In this document: in pieces, positions 23,216 to 34,380 of the stretch
Position numbering within the stretch: position 1 is the first letter of the stretch
Layout: each line of letters opens with the position of its first letter
Source: Reticulitermes speratus
Taxonomy: Eukaryota > Arthropoda > Insecta > Blattodea > Rhinotermitidae
Direction: 5' to 3'
Assembly (NCBI GenBank): GCA_021186555.1
Contig: JAJKFL010000004.1
Coordinates: 22,906,406-22,970,405, forward strand
DNA: 64,000 bases
Program-made: the position numbers and the translations under genes
The notes under the pieces: generated by a model
The model's input: the letters and a program-made list of their open reading frames with translations, nothing else
The model's database searches: none
What the model was told of the DNA's origin: nothing

Positions 23216-24005
23216 TTCCGCGAGTAAATCTACTATACTTACAGAATCTTGTACACCGAGACAAAAGCTTATTTTAGTTCACATAAAACTGTGCATTGCT
23301 CCACTATAAAGCTTTCTGTGCACAAAATGAATTCAGTAAATGTCATTGGTACCTGCTATGTAAATTACGCGCATTTTACGCAGAATTTTTGTCCTTATCA
23401 ACCAGTAAAGCAGTAGACTGATCTTAACGAAATTTGGTATTGACGTTATGCCGGTTCAGTCCACCTCTGCCTAATTCCTTATTAATTTCCTACAATAGGC
23501 AATAATAACTTGGCATACGCACGAAATTGTGAGGTTGTAGCTACACTAGACCAGCTTAATTTAGAGCATGGAAATGAATATTCCTTTAGAATGTATGCAA
23601 CTTCGTTTTAGGCTATATTCTGTATGGTGTGCACTAACGTGGCGGCTGTGCGAAACTTAATGATTTCGGTTTATTGGTGATGACTAATGAACCGTTGGAG
23701 CTGATCATTTTGTATGGCGATAAATCACAAGCCTCACTACATGTCATGTATGAAATATTTTATGTCAACAATTACAAACAGACCTATACTGCATACACGG
23801 AAATTTGAAGGTTGTACTAAATCAATCTGTAACAGACATAATCGGTACATAAATAGGTTAATACATTCTTTAAAAGATGAAGTAAAATAGAAACACGACA
23901 ACAGTTTTAATAGATCTATAGTACCACAAATATATGCGGTGGGAAATCATGCCTTGCTATGAAGTTCGCACGGAGGTTACGTTAAAATTACGGTCTTCTC
24001 AGACG
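23216..24005. other. no recognisable feature
   Basis: AT-rich sequence without open frames or repeats I can name. Confidence 0.4.
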
Positions 24006-24007
24006 TG

Positions 24008-24129
24008 ACGCCGTGTAGTGAAGCAGATATCAACGTTTTGGAAGAACTTCCTGTTTCCATCGTCTGCCCTGGATATAGGGGGTAGCAAATTCCTCGGAAA
24101 CGTTGTTGTCCACCAGACTACACGGCGCC
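24008..24129. repeat. inverted repeat with hammerhead-like centre
   Basis: Arms 24008-24047 and 24090-24129 are inverted copies (shared 'gccgtgtagt' and 'caacgtttt/aaacgttg'). The centre has on the minus strand CAGACGATGG and on both strands a CC(A/G)AAACGTTG-type block. It belongs to the decayed hammerhead-like group with the 'cctccgaaacgttg' form of the 3' half. The core is not intact. Confidence 0.45.
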
Positions 24130-25070
24130 ATGTTCAAGGCTACCCTAATCTTATGAGTTCTGTTTGGAATGTCTTCGTTGATTAACCAAACTCTGTTGGT
24201 TACTGATGTTACTGAGACACGCTGATCTTGTGAGTGAACAATGGAGACATTGAGAAAAGTATGTAACTGCCTGCAGTCGTGTTGCTAAACAGATCATTGA
24301 TGTCCAGCATAAAGAAGGTAAAGTTTTCCTTACAGGCGCCATGATGGCATTTTTAATTTCGGCACTGGATGGAAGCAAGGTGGACATTAGAGTATGAATG
24401 ATAAAAGTGGGGTAGAACAGTAACTTGTGTTAATACAAGTACGAATTCTGCTGCCACACATCCAATATGAGGCATATTGAAGCATTTTGTAGTTTTGTTA
24501 CGACTGTAAACTGAAATGATTTGAACAGATAATGTAAATAAGACTTAATACCTAAATAAACTTATTGCAAAGATAAATGTTGTCACATTGTACAACTGCT
24601 GGTAATATCTGTGAGTTGTCAATTACTAATCACAAAAGGCAAACCGGAACATGTGTGTGGTAAATGACAAATTTACTGCTAAGTGACAGACGAAAACTTA
24701 AGGTGTATGTGTTGAATCATAAGTGGTAAATACTGACACGCAAATACTGCGGACTTGTTACACTGTAGGCTTTTCTGGTGTCAGTATGATCTATGTCGTG
24801 TATTTAAAGTCTGAGTTGAAACACATAATTTGTGTTATCTAAGTGGACGTACAGAATTTTTGTAACGTTTCTGTCAAGACACATTTGAGATAAAATACAA
24901 ATAGATATCTGTAATTAGGTTTAAATATAGTGCACAAAATCCATATCTGTGTATTGTGTTGGTTCAAACTGATTACAGCTGCATAGTTAGTACACGGTTC
25001 ATAATGGATACTTTCACAAATAATATATATTTTCCTTGTTAACCACTTATCTCTTGTATGTGGGGTATTA
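24130..25070. other. no recognisable feature
   Basis: A 78-aa minus frame at 24151-24387 has no domain-like sequence. No repeats recognised. Confidence 0.35.
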
Positions 25071-25075
25071 CTTCA

Positions 25076-25336
25076 TTTCATAGCCTCGTATACCATGGTA
25101 CCTTCCTTAGCCCAGTGTATCATTGTACTTAATTTCTTAGCTTCTTACCCCACAGTACTTTTCCTTCGCAGCCTAGTATATTATAGTACTTTTCTTATTA
25201 GCCTCTAATACCATGGTATTTTCTTAACGTCTGGTACCATGGGGTTTTTAGCCTTGTATGCCATGGTACTTCGCTTCTTAGCCTCTTACCCTCGTGCTTT
25301 CCTTAACCTCGTACAACATGGCACTTTCACCAAAAA
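25076..25336. repeat. degenerate ~29-bp minisatellite, about nine units
   Basis: Units built on 'cttagcctcgtataccatgg' plus 'tactttt' recur with strong divergence and variable length (26-34 bp). The core 'ccatggtac' or a one-to-three-base variant appears in most units. Confidence 0.85.
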
Positions 25337-25853
25337 TGAAGGAAACTGGTGTGTAAATTCAACCTGTCTTCTGTTTCGAGATCTGAGAAAGGAGCCTGTT
25401 TGTCACGACCTCTGCACACACATTCAACACATACTGCCTACAGAGAGACAGGACATTTATTGTAGTGACTTATGTAGTATCCGGCTTTGAGTGCTGGGCA
25501 CCACGTATGTAGTTAGTTGAGACGTCCTTGTTACCTTTTGAAGTAAATAATAAGTAAAACTACTATTTATTATATTCAGCTTCAGAAAGAACGGTGTAAG
25601 TAGCCCTGTTTTTTTATACATGTTCTCTGTAAAGCGCGTAATTATATCCTATATTCGCAGTCTCTTCAGAACATCAAAATCGTATTAATATTTTTTCTAA
25701 CATTACAATGAATTGTATTACACATATATACTTTGTAAAAGTGCGTTCAAAGAAAGTTTCAATGGGGTTATGTTGAACAGCGTTACTCAAAATTCATAGA
25801 ACACAATCAAGTTCAGCCGTGCCTGTTTCATTACACATTAACTGCGACTAGTG

Positions 25854-26006
25854 CAGAAGTCCACAATTTTTCCAAAAACCTAGGAATCTCGACAAAATTG
25901 TACGCACCAGCAGGGTCACATGAAGCACGTTCCCACAAATATTAGGCGCCGGCGTACAAAATTCAGTCGCCAGGGCGATTTGGCGTCCGGGATTTGTGCA
26001 TCTCTG
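25854..26006 (-). mobile_element. complete 153-bp hAT-like MITE
   Basis: It is 153 bp long with inverted ends (CAGAAGTCCACAATTTTTCC on the left; CAGAGATGCACAAATCCC read inward from the right). The flanking 8-bp sequences gactagtg (25846-25853) and tactagtg (26007-26014) match in 7 of 8 positions. CAG ends and 8-bp duplications are typical of hAT transposons. It matches 49157-49309, which has the same length in the opposite orientation. No coding capacity. Confidence 0.8.
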
Positions 26007-26540
26007 TACTAGTGACACGCTGCACGACCGTGATCGCAGGGTAGTCACGGTATCGTATACATCAGTGATTCAAAACATCTTGCCTGTCACGTCCCACCGG
26101 TCGTTGTGTGCCCTCCATAGCAGAACAAGGCCTAATTCTGCCAAGAAGTGAAATTCATGTATATCTGCTGATCAGAACAGTATTCATCATTAATGGAAGT
26201 TCGTACTTCAGAGACCTTACGTCCCACCGAGCTGACCCTGAAGGGCCACAAGTCAAACCGGTCCAGAAACAGGTGTCATTGGTGTTTATAATTGAACTAA
26301 ATTAGTGTTTATGCCTTGCATGCTAATATAGGCCTGTAAGCAGGTAATGAAAGAGATCGATTTTTCTGCCCAGAGAGTTTGATTTGGTGTTATTAACTTT
26401 CATGAAATTCTTACGTCAGTTGAAACTGAGCGTATTAACTGTTCGTACAGGATGGCGCGAAAACGAGTTTGACACAATTTGTCTTTTAAGCGTCTGGTAG
26501 CCTTGATGTGAGATTATAAAGAATTATGTTTGTCTTAGGG

Positions 26541-26808
26541 ATTCGTGCCATGGCTCAGGCGGTTAGTCGCCGGCCTGTCACCGTGGAGGCCCGGGTTTGA
26601 TCCCGGGTCAGTCCATGTGGGATTTATAGTGGACAAAGTGGCACTGGGACAGGTTTTTCCCCGAGTACTTCGGTTTTCCCCTGTCAATTTCATTCCACCG
26701 GTGCTCCATTACACGAAAAAACGAAAAAAATTATCATCTTCATCAAAGGGTCGCACAATAAGCCTCATGGCTGCGGTGCCCTTCACCACAAAAAAAAAGT
26801 TAGTCTTA
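26541..26808 (+). mobile_element. SINE-D copy (tRNA-derived)
   Basis: The tRNA-like head has A-box-like 'tggctcaggcggttagtcg' and B-box 'gggtttgatccc'. The body is 'gtgggatttatagtggacaa', 'cactgggacaggtttttccc', 'cattccaccggtgctccatt', 'gcctcatggctgcggtgccc', with an A-rich tail near 26790-26800. The head reads like a tRNA but continues into the SINE body, so it is not a tRNA gene. Confidence 0.9.
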
Positions 26809-26881
26809 TAACCAATATGAATAAAAATTGAATTTAAGATTATTGTTTTCTGGTATGTGACACCGTCTGTAGTTGCAGCTA

Positions 26882-26923
26882 GTTACGAAAGTTACGAGGA
26901 AATACGCTGTCTCCATCTTCAGG
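26882..26923 (-). ncRNA. decayed hammerhead-like motif
   Basis: The minus strand reads CCTGAAGATGGAGACAGCG, then TTTCCTC and GTAAC where CCGAAACG is expected. The CUGANGA half is intact but the GAAA half is lost. Confidence 0.3.
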
Positions 26924-26929
26924 ACAAAA

Positions 26930-28335
26930 TCTCAATAAACGTTATAATATAATCTGTTTCAACATTGGATTTGTTGTAATTTTGATACAATCGTTCACGC
27001 CAACTTAACGTTCAAGACTTTTCCTTCTCAAAATATCTACAAATAATGTTAAAGCAGGTGAAGTTGAAGAATTTTTTTCTGTGCTTGAGTTGGTGCGTTG
27101 CCATGGCGATACTGTATTGACGGTTTCCGTGGTTATTATTCTATATCGAACTGGCACACAGTACACATGGTTCAAAGGTATATATTGTTCTCATAATACG
27201 AAAACCGGGAACAGTTATCCTTAGTTCCAGTTAATTTAAGTCCCATCTTTTGACACAGTTCGGCTAAGCCTCGATATGGATATTTGTTGTTCAAGCGTCT
27301 AACCTTGTGTTATTTCTGATGTGATGTCATTCCTGAATGGTGTGTACCCGTAGCTATAATATGAACATATCGTTTGAGGCCAGTTTGAATCACGTATGAG
27401 GTCTGGACTGGTTTTAAAATAATAAAATCTGAATAAAACGCATGGCCCTCTTTAAGTTGACTTGCAAACGATAGCCATAAAATTAACGGCCATAACAATT
27501 ATGTTAGCATGAGGTTTATTGCCCTGTTGTGCTCGCAGCACAATTAAATCAATGTAGGATAAGGGAATAAAAGTTCTCCTGTTTCAGAAACCCAGCGCAG
27601 GAACGTGGACATATATACAGAACTTTGTGAAGGGTGGTTAATTTTCAGCAACGAAACAACTTATCTGGCGCTTAGTGTGATAATGTACACTTTGCTAATT
27701 TATGTTGGACTTGACCTATTGTTTGAGGTAATCCTATATGTGCGTGAATGTCCATTTTAAACGTGCCCTCAGATCACAGAAAATAGAAAAAAAAAATACG
27801 CTTTTTTTTAGGGAGAAACCCCCAGTTGTGTATAATAAGTAATATAATCATATTTTGGCCTCTCTTAGTTCATTATTAAGGAGCTTCAAGTAATTACAAA
27901 CAGAAGTGTTTAAAGATAGAATACTGTACGTATCAACAAATAACTTATGTATTTACAAATGTCCGTATAATGTATAACAATTTAAAATTATAGAAAAGAT
28001 AAAATGGCCAATAATTTATTGAAATGTATTATGTTTGTATCTCCCAGAATTCAGTACAATTTTCAATTTAGCAGTGCTATTGTGGAATGTCTGCGTTATG
28101 AAGAGCGATTATTCAGTTTCACATGTACTGCTTGGACGTAATAGGCTTATAAAAATGACATGCCCATAACGCAGTCCTATATTAAAAATATTTTGTCATA
28201 AAATCTAACATTTAAACGTCATGGTAAAACTACATTACAAGTATTTATCTGGTGTTGCGAAATAAAAATATTTCCTGGATTTTATTATCTCTGGCCCAGA
28301 GTGTGTACTGTGTTGGGCTTGTGGAAGGCCTCAGT
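26930..28335. other. no recognisable feature
   Basis: AT-rich, stop-rich sequence. No repeat family, long hairpin or exon-like segment was recognised. Confidence 0.4.
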
Positions 28336-28549
28336 GTAACACTAGCCCTTGCTTTCAGATAGTTGGTGGTCATGTTGACAGATCTTCATTGAATTTACCA
28401 CTAGATCAGCAGTGTGGTCGTTGCTATAATAGCGTAGAATTAAGTTATCCTGAGATCATACCTGTCCCCACGAAGCTTAAAAAGTGACATAGAAATAACA
28501 ATAAAGCTATTATGATGAAACATCAGTCAACTGCTGGTGTTATTAGAGC

Positions 28550-28812
28550 CAACTTCCGAAACGCTGTGTTTCTCAAAAGGGCTACCTCCGAAAATGGCTA
28601 CTGCCCAATCATAGCAAACACTCAAACGTTGTTTATAGAGAAACAGATTACAGTCTGCTTGTGATGAAACAGCTTGTAATCTGATAGATAAATATCAGCG
28701 TTTAGGAGGAACCTGCTAACTCCTTCTACAGGATGGATGATCCACAGCAAGTTCCTCGGAAACGTTAGTACAAACGTACCAAAGGGTTCCTCCGAAACGT
28801 CTCTCAGATTAT
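28550..28812. repeat. cluster of hammerhead-like 3' halves and short inverted repeats
   Basis: The block 'cctccgaaacg' or a close variant occurs near 28556, 28587, 28752 and 28789, and inverted as 'cgtttaggaggaac' at 28699. A small hairpin has arms 'cagattaca' (about 28645) and 'tgtaatctg' (about 28675). It looks like a pile-up of the family also seen at 24.0 and 30.2 kb. Confidence 0.4.
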
Positions 28813-29352
28813 ATGACATCACATCCTAGAACACTGGCCTTGATACCTATATCCATGAAAGCTGCAGATGTTACATTGTAGACATTCGTGATATGCGAAC
28901 GTCATGTTAAAGAAAAAGTGAAGCACTGCAGATTTCTCCTAACGCATCACGTATTACTTGCGTGTAACTGATGTTTCGATAAGTTGCTTCAAGATATGAT
29001 TAAGGACTGTCTGCATGTATTTATATGCAGTGGATGTTACTGCCATGTAACTCTAAATAGCGACTGATTTCTCAAAACGTTTTAAAGGATGAGGGGTACT
29101 TACCGCAGCCCTAAAAAAAATTCCGTGCCAGAAATTGAAGCCAGTAGCCAGTTGAACCGACGTTAGCCATGTGAAGTAGCTGGAAACATAAACACGGCGG
29201 CGTAAGTTTATAGGTCTAATATGGGACAGACTGATGCTGCGTGGCCGGATCTAATGCGAACACTAGCAATGTGGCATCCGGCCATTCATCTGTTCCGACA
29301 GACAGCTACGACGGAATTCTTGCTTTACGTCGAACATCGCGATCTGTTAGGG

Positions 29353-29910
29353 CAGTGGTCTGAAAACTCTTCAGGCAGAGAGCTGAAGAAAGTGCTGACT
29401 CATTTTGAGTCTCCATAGTTGTTAAGAGTTTAAATTTTGGCGCGCTTGCCATTTCTCAAGGTTAAGTGGGGTTGTTGGAATTTTCTGGACGGCTGGTACA
29501 CCAGTACAAGACAGAACGGTGGTCATTGCAGCCTTTTAAATGTGCCAACACTTTTGTGCCGCATTCTGTATGCGTGTGACTGAAGCTGAATTTTTCGCAC
29601 AACCAGTGTTAAGTAAAAGTGTACTTTTCGGGTGCAGAGTTGAAATAAATTTTTGTAAAATATGAACTTTTTTCAAAATGAAATATTTACGCACAGTTAT
29701 GAAAAATAAAATTTTATTATTATTCATTTACACGGAAAATAAAGCCAGCGCCGATTAATCACATAGATGGGGAGAAAAATTAGAGATGCAATTAAAGTTA
29801 TAAAAATTATGTTCAACACTTTCATCATAAATTATCTTTTTTTTTGCGGAACCCCTGAAAGTCGTCCACAAAACCCCAGTGTTTCGCGGAACACAGTTTG
29901 AATACCACTG
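29353..29910. mobile_element. possible hAT-like remnant
   Basis: The left boundary CAGTGGTCTGAAAACTC and, read inward from the right, CAGTGGTATTCAAACTGTG look like hAT inverted repeats. The right end has the 'gtttcgcggaacacagtttg' context often found at such ends. The 8-bp flanks (tgttaggg, tcccagct) do not match, so the two ends may belong to different elements. Confidence 0.3.
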
Positions 29911-30228
29911 TCCCAGCTTCCTTAGCCTACTGAGGCACTTTAGACGGAATGCTGCAGCAATATGTAGAGCACTGATTGATTTTAAACCAAATATTTATAT
30001 TCATCTGATTCCCAACGGTACTTTAAAGTTTCCTTCGAGTAATAGCAGTTTGTGTAACTGAATGGCGACTGTGTTAAATGTTATAGGCCCATGAAGTTGC
30101 TCTATGATAGGATACATATCTTAATGTTACTGCTAAACAGCTGCATAAGTAAATTTTATTATGAACCTGTAAATGTGAGATATTTCATCTGAAATTGAGA
30201 GTCATGTAGGGTGATAAGAAATTTGCGG

Positions 30229-30266
30229 GCGTTTTGGAGGAACCTCTTGCCTCCATTTGGAGGATA
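30229..30266 (-). ncRNA. decayed hammerhead-like motif
   Basis: The minus strand has ATGGAGGC, a loop, GGTTCCTCC and AAAACGC. Stem II GGAGG/CCTCC is preserved. The CUGANGA core is reduced to CTCCAAA. Confidence 0.3.
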
Positions 30267-30419
30267 CTGTGATAAATTTCTATCAGTGTGCAGAGTACCA
30301 CAACCTAGAAGACACCTTCTTGTCACATAAATGCACTTTGTGTGCGCAATGCAGACTTTTTGAATGCTAAACCGGGTAGTTCGAAGAGTAACTCATTCAC
30401 TTTAATAGGTTGATGTTCC

Positions 30420-30480
30420 TGTAGGACCCTTGAAGATGAGTACACTATGTTCCTTCGAAACGTCGGGACCCAATTACCAC
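30420..30480 (+). ncRNA. decayed hammerhead-like motif
   Basis: CTTGAAGATGAG is followed about 18 bases later by TTCGAAACGTCGGGAC. The C3 position of the core is U. Stem II is short. It resembles the 39.8-kb palindrome. Confidence 0.35.
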
Positions 30481-30517
30481 TGACGTAGCGTCAATTCATG
30501 GAGGAACATAATCCTCG

Positions 30518-30712
30518 GAGCAGAGTTCTTCTTGAGAAGCTAACAGGTCCTCAGGTAGTCAAGAAATTCCCCGCATTTTATGGAACCCGAAGGTTCATTA
30601 CCGCATTCACAATGGCCCACCACCTGTCCCTATCCTGAGCCATATCAATCCAGTCCATGCTCCCCTATCCCACTTCTTGAAGATCCATTTAAATATTATC
30701 CTCCCATCTAAC
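30518..30712 (-). mobile_element. nLTR-A 3' fragment
   Basis: Good reverse-complement match to 22545-22745: 'ttctcttcttgagaagc-aacagg', 'cccgaaggttcattaccgca', 'ctgtccctatcctgagcc', 'cttcttgaagatccat'. It lies between two hammerhead-like motifs and may have inserted into one such element. Confidence 0.85.
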
Positions 30713-30834
30713 ACACCGGCAGTTACAACTGTATCTCAGGCGACGGTTCCTTCCCATTATATAGCACCACATTCCACACCCCCACCGTTACTACCATTGC
30801 GAACTCTATATCGGAAAGCACCCTCTCTCTGAGA

Positions 30835-30885
30835 CGTTCGCCCTGAAGATGGCGACAGTAATGCACGTCGAAACGTCTGAATGGC
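30835..30885 (+). ncRNA. hammerhead-like motif, core partly intact
   Basis: CTGAAGA at 30843-30849 and GAAA at 30870-30873 are both intact. Stem II has only GAC/GTC plus flanking G. After GAAAC comes GTCTGAA instead of a GTH cleavage site, so it is probably inactive. Short inverted flanks (gagacgttcg / cgaaacgtct). Confidence 0.4.
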
Positions 30886-30989
30886 AACACGGCCAAGTCA
30901 CGGAAGTCGAAATCACGCATTGTCCATAGGTCTAGGTTTAGCTGGTCTGAGGACTAAAGTAAAATAAAGATGCCTCTCTGCACACTATT

Positions 30990-31160
30990 AGTGCATAGGG
31001 AGTATGGAGGTATAGTTCCACCGACACTAGATGGAGGTGCGTGTTTGGATGCGTTGGAGTAAGGAAAAAATCTCTGCCTCTGTCAGTAATCGAACCACGA
31101 TTCGTCGGTTTTACAGCCCCAATCCTAGTCATGTAGTGACTACATTATCCAGGAACAGGG
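30990..31160 (-). mobile_element. possible tRNA-headed SINE remnant
   Basis: On the minus strand the B-box-like 'cgtggttcgattac' lies downstream of an A-box-like 'taatgtagtcacta'. The following body is not one of families A to D. Confidence 0.35.
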
Positions 31161-31979
31161 GCTGTAGTGTTTTCTGAAAGTTTGCGACACTGAAAGTCAG
31201 TCATAGTGCCTCAAAAGCAAGACACCTAAATGTCCCACATTATTGGATTTCCCGAATAGTTTGCCTTGTCTTCCCACCCTTCATTTTGATTTTTTCAGCG
31301 CATCCGTTTTACTCCTGAACTTTAGTGTCTATTTTACTGATCTATAATAGTTGACTGCTTTCTTGACGGGGGGTTTCACATACAAAGTTCCTTCTGCTGC
31401 TCTTTTTTCCTTTTACATAAGGCAAGTGAAGGAATGAGGGTGAGTTAAGTTCCATTGAAAATAAAATCAAAATGTGGCAACGTCTTTAGCTACAGAACTC
31501 CTGCTGTTTGCTTATTCTGGTCATATGATCAACAACACAAGGCAGAGGAAGATTTACGGTCTGCAGGTACTAGTGACCCCCACCTCCTTATCCCTAAATA
31601 ATACCCACCCCTGAGTTTTTACCTATTCCTATGTACCAAGGTTTTTACCTGTGCACTATGCATTGGAGCTTGTCCTAATCGCTTTTTTCCTTCGTACCTT
31701 TGTAACCCCACACTCTTTCGTCGTATTTCTCTTGAGTCTCCGAAACTCCTCCCTCTGCGTGGTATGCGTACTGCAGTCGGTCACTGGATTGTTTTCTTGT
31801 TCCCTAGCGTATCGTTATACTTCCCTAACTTTTCAGTGAAATCTTTGGGCAGACTACCGGAGCGTCCCCTCATATGCCCAGTGAAACGCTGGTTCACGAT
31901 TTTGGAGTGAGCACTCAAAACAATCTCTTTTACCCGGCTGGCACTTTACCATTTACTGGACGCCAGATTTCAGAGACGA

Positions 31980-32190
31980 ACAGTGCACCGAGAAGCATAT
32001 TTGAAGCGAGAAGAGAGGATGTAATTAATGACGGAATATATGACTTGGACTACTTATCAAATATTATTAGGGTGATGAAATCAAGAAGAGTGAGGCAGGC
32101 AGTTGGATGACGCAGGAATTGGTGGATATATGTTGACTGTATTTAAAAATGATACCTTGCGAGGGTGTGGACTGGATTCGTTTGTGAGAT
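31980..32190 (+). mobile_element. decayed nLTR-A ORF fragment
   Basis: 'tatcaaatattattagggtg', then 'atgaaatcaagaagagtgag', is nearly the same as 22415-22455. The 5' and 3' flanking parts are more diverged ('ggtgtggactggatt' near 32165). Confidence 0.65.
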
Positions 32191-32384
32191 TTGAGGTCCT
32201 CGCACCGCTGATAGTGATGACTTCTGGGATGTGACGCGGTACAGAGCGAGTAGTTTCCGACGTTTCGATGGACCGTAACTCCTTTATCGTTTAGGACATG
32301 TAGTCGAAGAAGATTCATCTGGCTTAAGGTAGAGATAAAGCTTAATGATGGAGGCAGCAGAAATATCTGAAGCATCAGTACGTT

Positions 32385-32593
32385 TTTGTTTGTGGTGAAG
32401 GGCCCCGCAGCAAATGCTACGGATGCACCGCAACCTTGAGGCTTACTGTGCAACCCTGTGATGAATATGGTTAGTTTTTTCTTTCTTCTGTGTAACGGAG
32501 CACTGGTGGAATGAACTTGACAGGGGAAAACCTGTCCCAGTGCCACTTTGCCCACCACAAATCCCACATGGACTGACCCGGGATCGATCAGTA
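32385..32593 (-). mobile_element. SINE-D copy lacking its head
   Basis: Reverse complement of SINE-D: 'gtggtgaagggccccgcagc', 'ggagcactggtggaatgaac', 'ggaaaacctgtcccagtgcc', ending 'tggactgacccgggatcgat' inside the B box. The rest of the tRNA-like head is replaced by an nLTR-A 3' fragment at 32594. Confidence 0.85.
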
Positions 32594-32650
32594 CATTTTT
32601 GGGTTCCATACAATGCAAGCAATTTCTTGACCAGCTGAGCGACTCTCCTG
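32594..32650 (+). mobile_element. nLTR-A 3'-UTR fragment abutting SINE-D
   Basis: 'tttgggttccatacaatgc', 'aatttcttgaccagctgag' and 'cgact' match the family 3' end ('cgggttccataaaacgc' onward), in the opposite orientation to the neighbouring SINE-D. Confidence 0.6.
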
Positions 32651-32659
32651 TGCCGTATA

Positions 32660-33990
32660 TTTGGCTCATTGGGTGGTTGAATCATTCTCAAGATTCACTC
32701 GTTTTCAAGGAGTTGATTAATTGGTTGGCAAATTAGTCAGTTTCAAAGATAAGATAGACGGAGAACTAACGCGAGTTGATAAATGCAGCGACCGACAATG
32801 CCTGTTCGTGCGTCCCCAAAACTTCACATTCAGACATCACATACAATGAGGATCGATAGGCAGCTGTTCTGAAGTGGAGGTATGTGGGGCTTCGTCGGGG
32901 GGTAATTGAAATAGGCCTGTGTTTCGTACATTGTCAAACACAAATCAAGGTGGCTTTCTTGACAGCATTCTTTTGTGCAGCTTTGACTGTGCTTGGCATA
33001 AATAAAACGTGCTTTTAAAACCACGAAGTATGTTTACCTTGGGTTTGTAATGTAGTTCAGATAGTTCAGATACTAACGAAGCTGCCGCTGAAAAGGTGAT
33101 GCGTGAATACGTGAAGTTTCACTCTTGAAACCGAGGAATAGGCCTGCTGATTTTAGTTTAGATACGATGCACTGGGATGGCCAATGCAACAGGCAGAGTT
33201 GCACTAGTTGTGATCTTGTGAATTGTGTGAACTTCATTAACAGAGACTTGCCTTGTAAAATATATTTAAAATATAAGAAATGAGAATCTAAATTGTAGTT
33301 TATACGATTATGTCTGTACTAGTAAACCAGGCATTTCTTTCAGCCGATAATCTGAAAGCATACGTTATGGATTTAGACGGTTGTAGAAATTGCCTGGACA
33401 TACTTCTTCACAAAATCGTAATGTAGAAGATTACTGTATTACATCAACGCGAAGAATGAAATATATTTTAAAATGATCAGTGTTACGCACATCTAAATGC
33501 ATCATGTGCCCACATGTTTAAAAATTTCTTAAAATCATCAGGAAAAGCTTTCGTCGCTGTATTGGTTGAAAGGGGAGTATTTATTTGTTCTTTGACCTAA
33601 ATATTCCTCATCAGAAGAGATCTGTCAGTAATCCTTGAACACTTTGAAGTCTTCTTTGTAAAACTCTTTTAGTCAAATCAAACATTTCAAATTTTCCTTT
33701 GGTGTTGTTGCAGAGAATTATGTCAAAGTCAAACGCCAGGCCATGGGGCTGTGCCTGTACGGTGACATAACAAGGTGGTTTTATTCAGTTCCGAACTTTG
33801 AAGCTAGAAATTTACTGCTTTGAAATTTGTGTCTTGTGCTTTCAAATTTTGTAACCTTTCCCTGATTTGAAGTTTTGTAACGTTTCGAAAATGCACAAAA
33901 CATAAGGCGGTAAAAAATCCTGTTTTCTCTTTGTTATAAGTTACACTTTATGAGCAAATGTTTACATGTAAATTTGATATTATTCATTCC
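32660..33990. other. no recognisable feature
   Basis: AT-rich sequence without domain-like frames or known repeats. Confidence 0.4.
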
Positions 33991-34003
33991 GTGCATTATT
34001 CTT

Positions 34004-34196
34004 ACAATCAATCACATTTACCATCAAGTGCACATACTAGGTTTACAAACTGTACATAAATTTTGAAAACTGCTTGTGTCGGCACTAAGTTTTCCTGATG
34101 ATGGCGCCTCGGCGCCGAAACACGTAGGAATTTTTAAAACTTATGTACCGTTTGTAATTCTATTATGTGCATTTGTTGGTATAAGTGATTGATTGT
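34004..34196 (+). ncRNA. hammerhead ribozyme candidate inside 68-bp inverted arms
   Basis: Arms 34004-34071 and 34129-34196 are imperfect inverted copies (outer ends 'acaatcaatcac' / 'gtgattgattgt' match exactly). The + strand centre has CTGATGA (34095-34101), one extra U, stem II GGCGC/GCGCC (34103-34116) closed by a CUCG loop, GAAA (34117-34120), a two-base-pair stem III A-C/G-U, cleavage base A34126, and a stem I of about 4 bp (34091-34094 with 34127-34130, one wobble). All core residues of a type I hammerhead are present. Such minimal stem III forms are known from Penelope-like elements and may act as dimers. Confidence 0.65.
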
Positions 34197-34231
34197 TCAA
34201 ATGTGAAGTTTGATTGGAATGTATTGCGTAC

Positions 34232-34380
34232 CTAAAGAGACCCGGTACCCATGGCACAGGAGACTGGGTGGACCCCAGGGCCAGTCTAGGCAGGTGTGGA
34301 AAATCTCGCATCCATCGGGGTTCAAACCCCCGAACCGTCTAGTTCGTAGCGAGGTGCAGGCGTAGCGGCTGAGTCTAGTT
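34232..34380 (-). mobile_element. SINE-A head-half copy
   Basis: 'gagacccggtacccatggca', 'gggtggaccccagggccagt' and B-box complement 'ggggttcaaacccccga' match the reverse complement of the SINE-A 5' half. The 3' half is absent. Confidence 0.75.

Noticed and set aside
26545-26615. tRNA-like sequence with A and B boxes
   Set aside because: Continuous with the SINE-D body, and a second SINE-D copy exists; it is a SINE head, not a tRNA gene.
28361-28486. Open frame of about 42 codons after a strong 'cccttgctttcag' acceptor (begins IVGGHVDRSSLNL)
   Set aside because: No recognised homology, no clear donor or polyadenylation context; an open stretch of this length is not rare by chance.
32067-32669. 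200-aa minus-strand frame, the longest in the window
   Set aside because: It runs antisense through an nLTR-A fragment and SINE-D; the sequence is repeat-derived.
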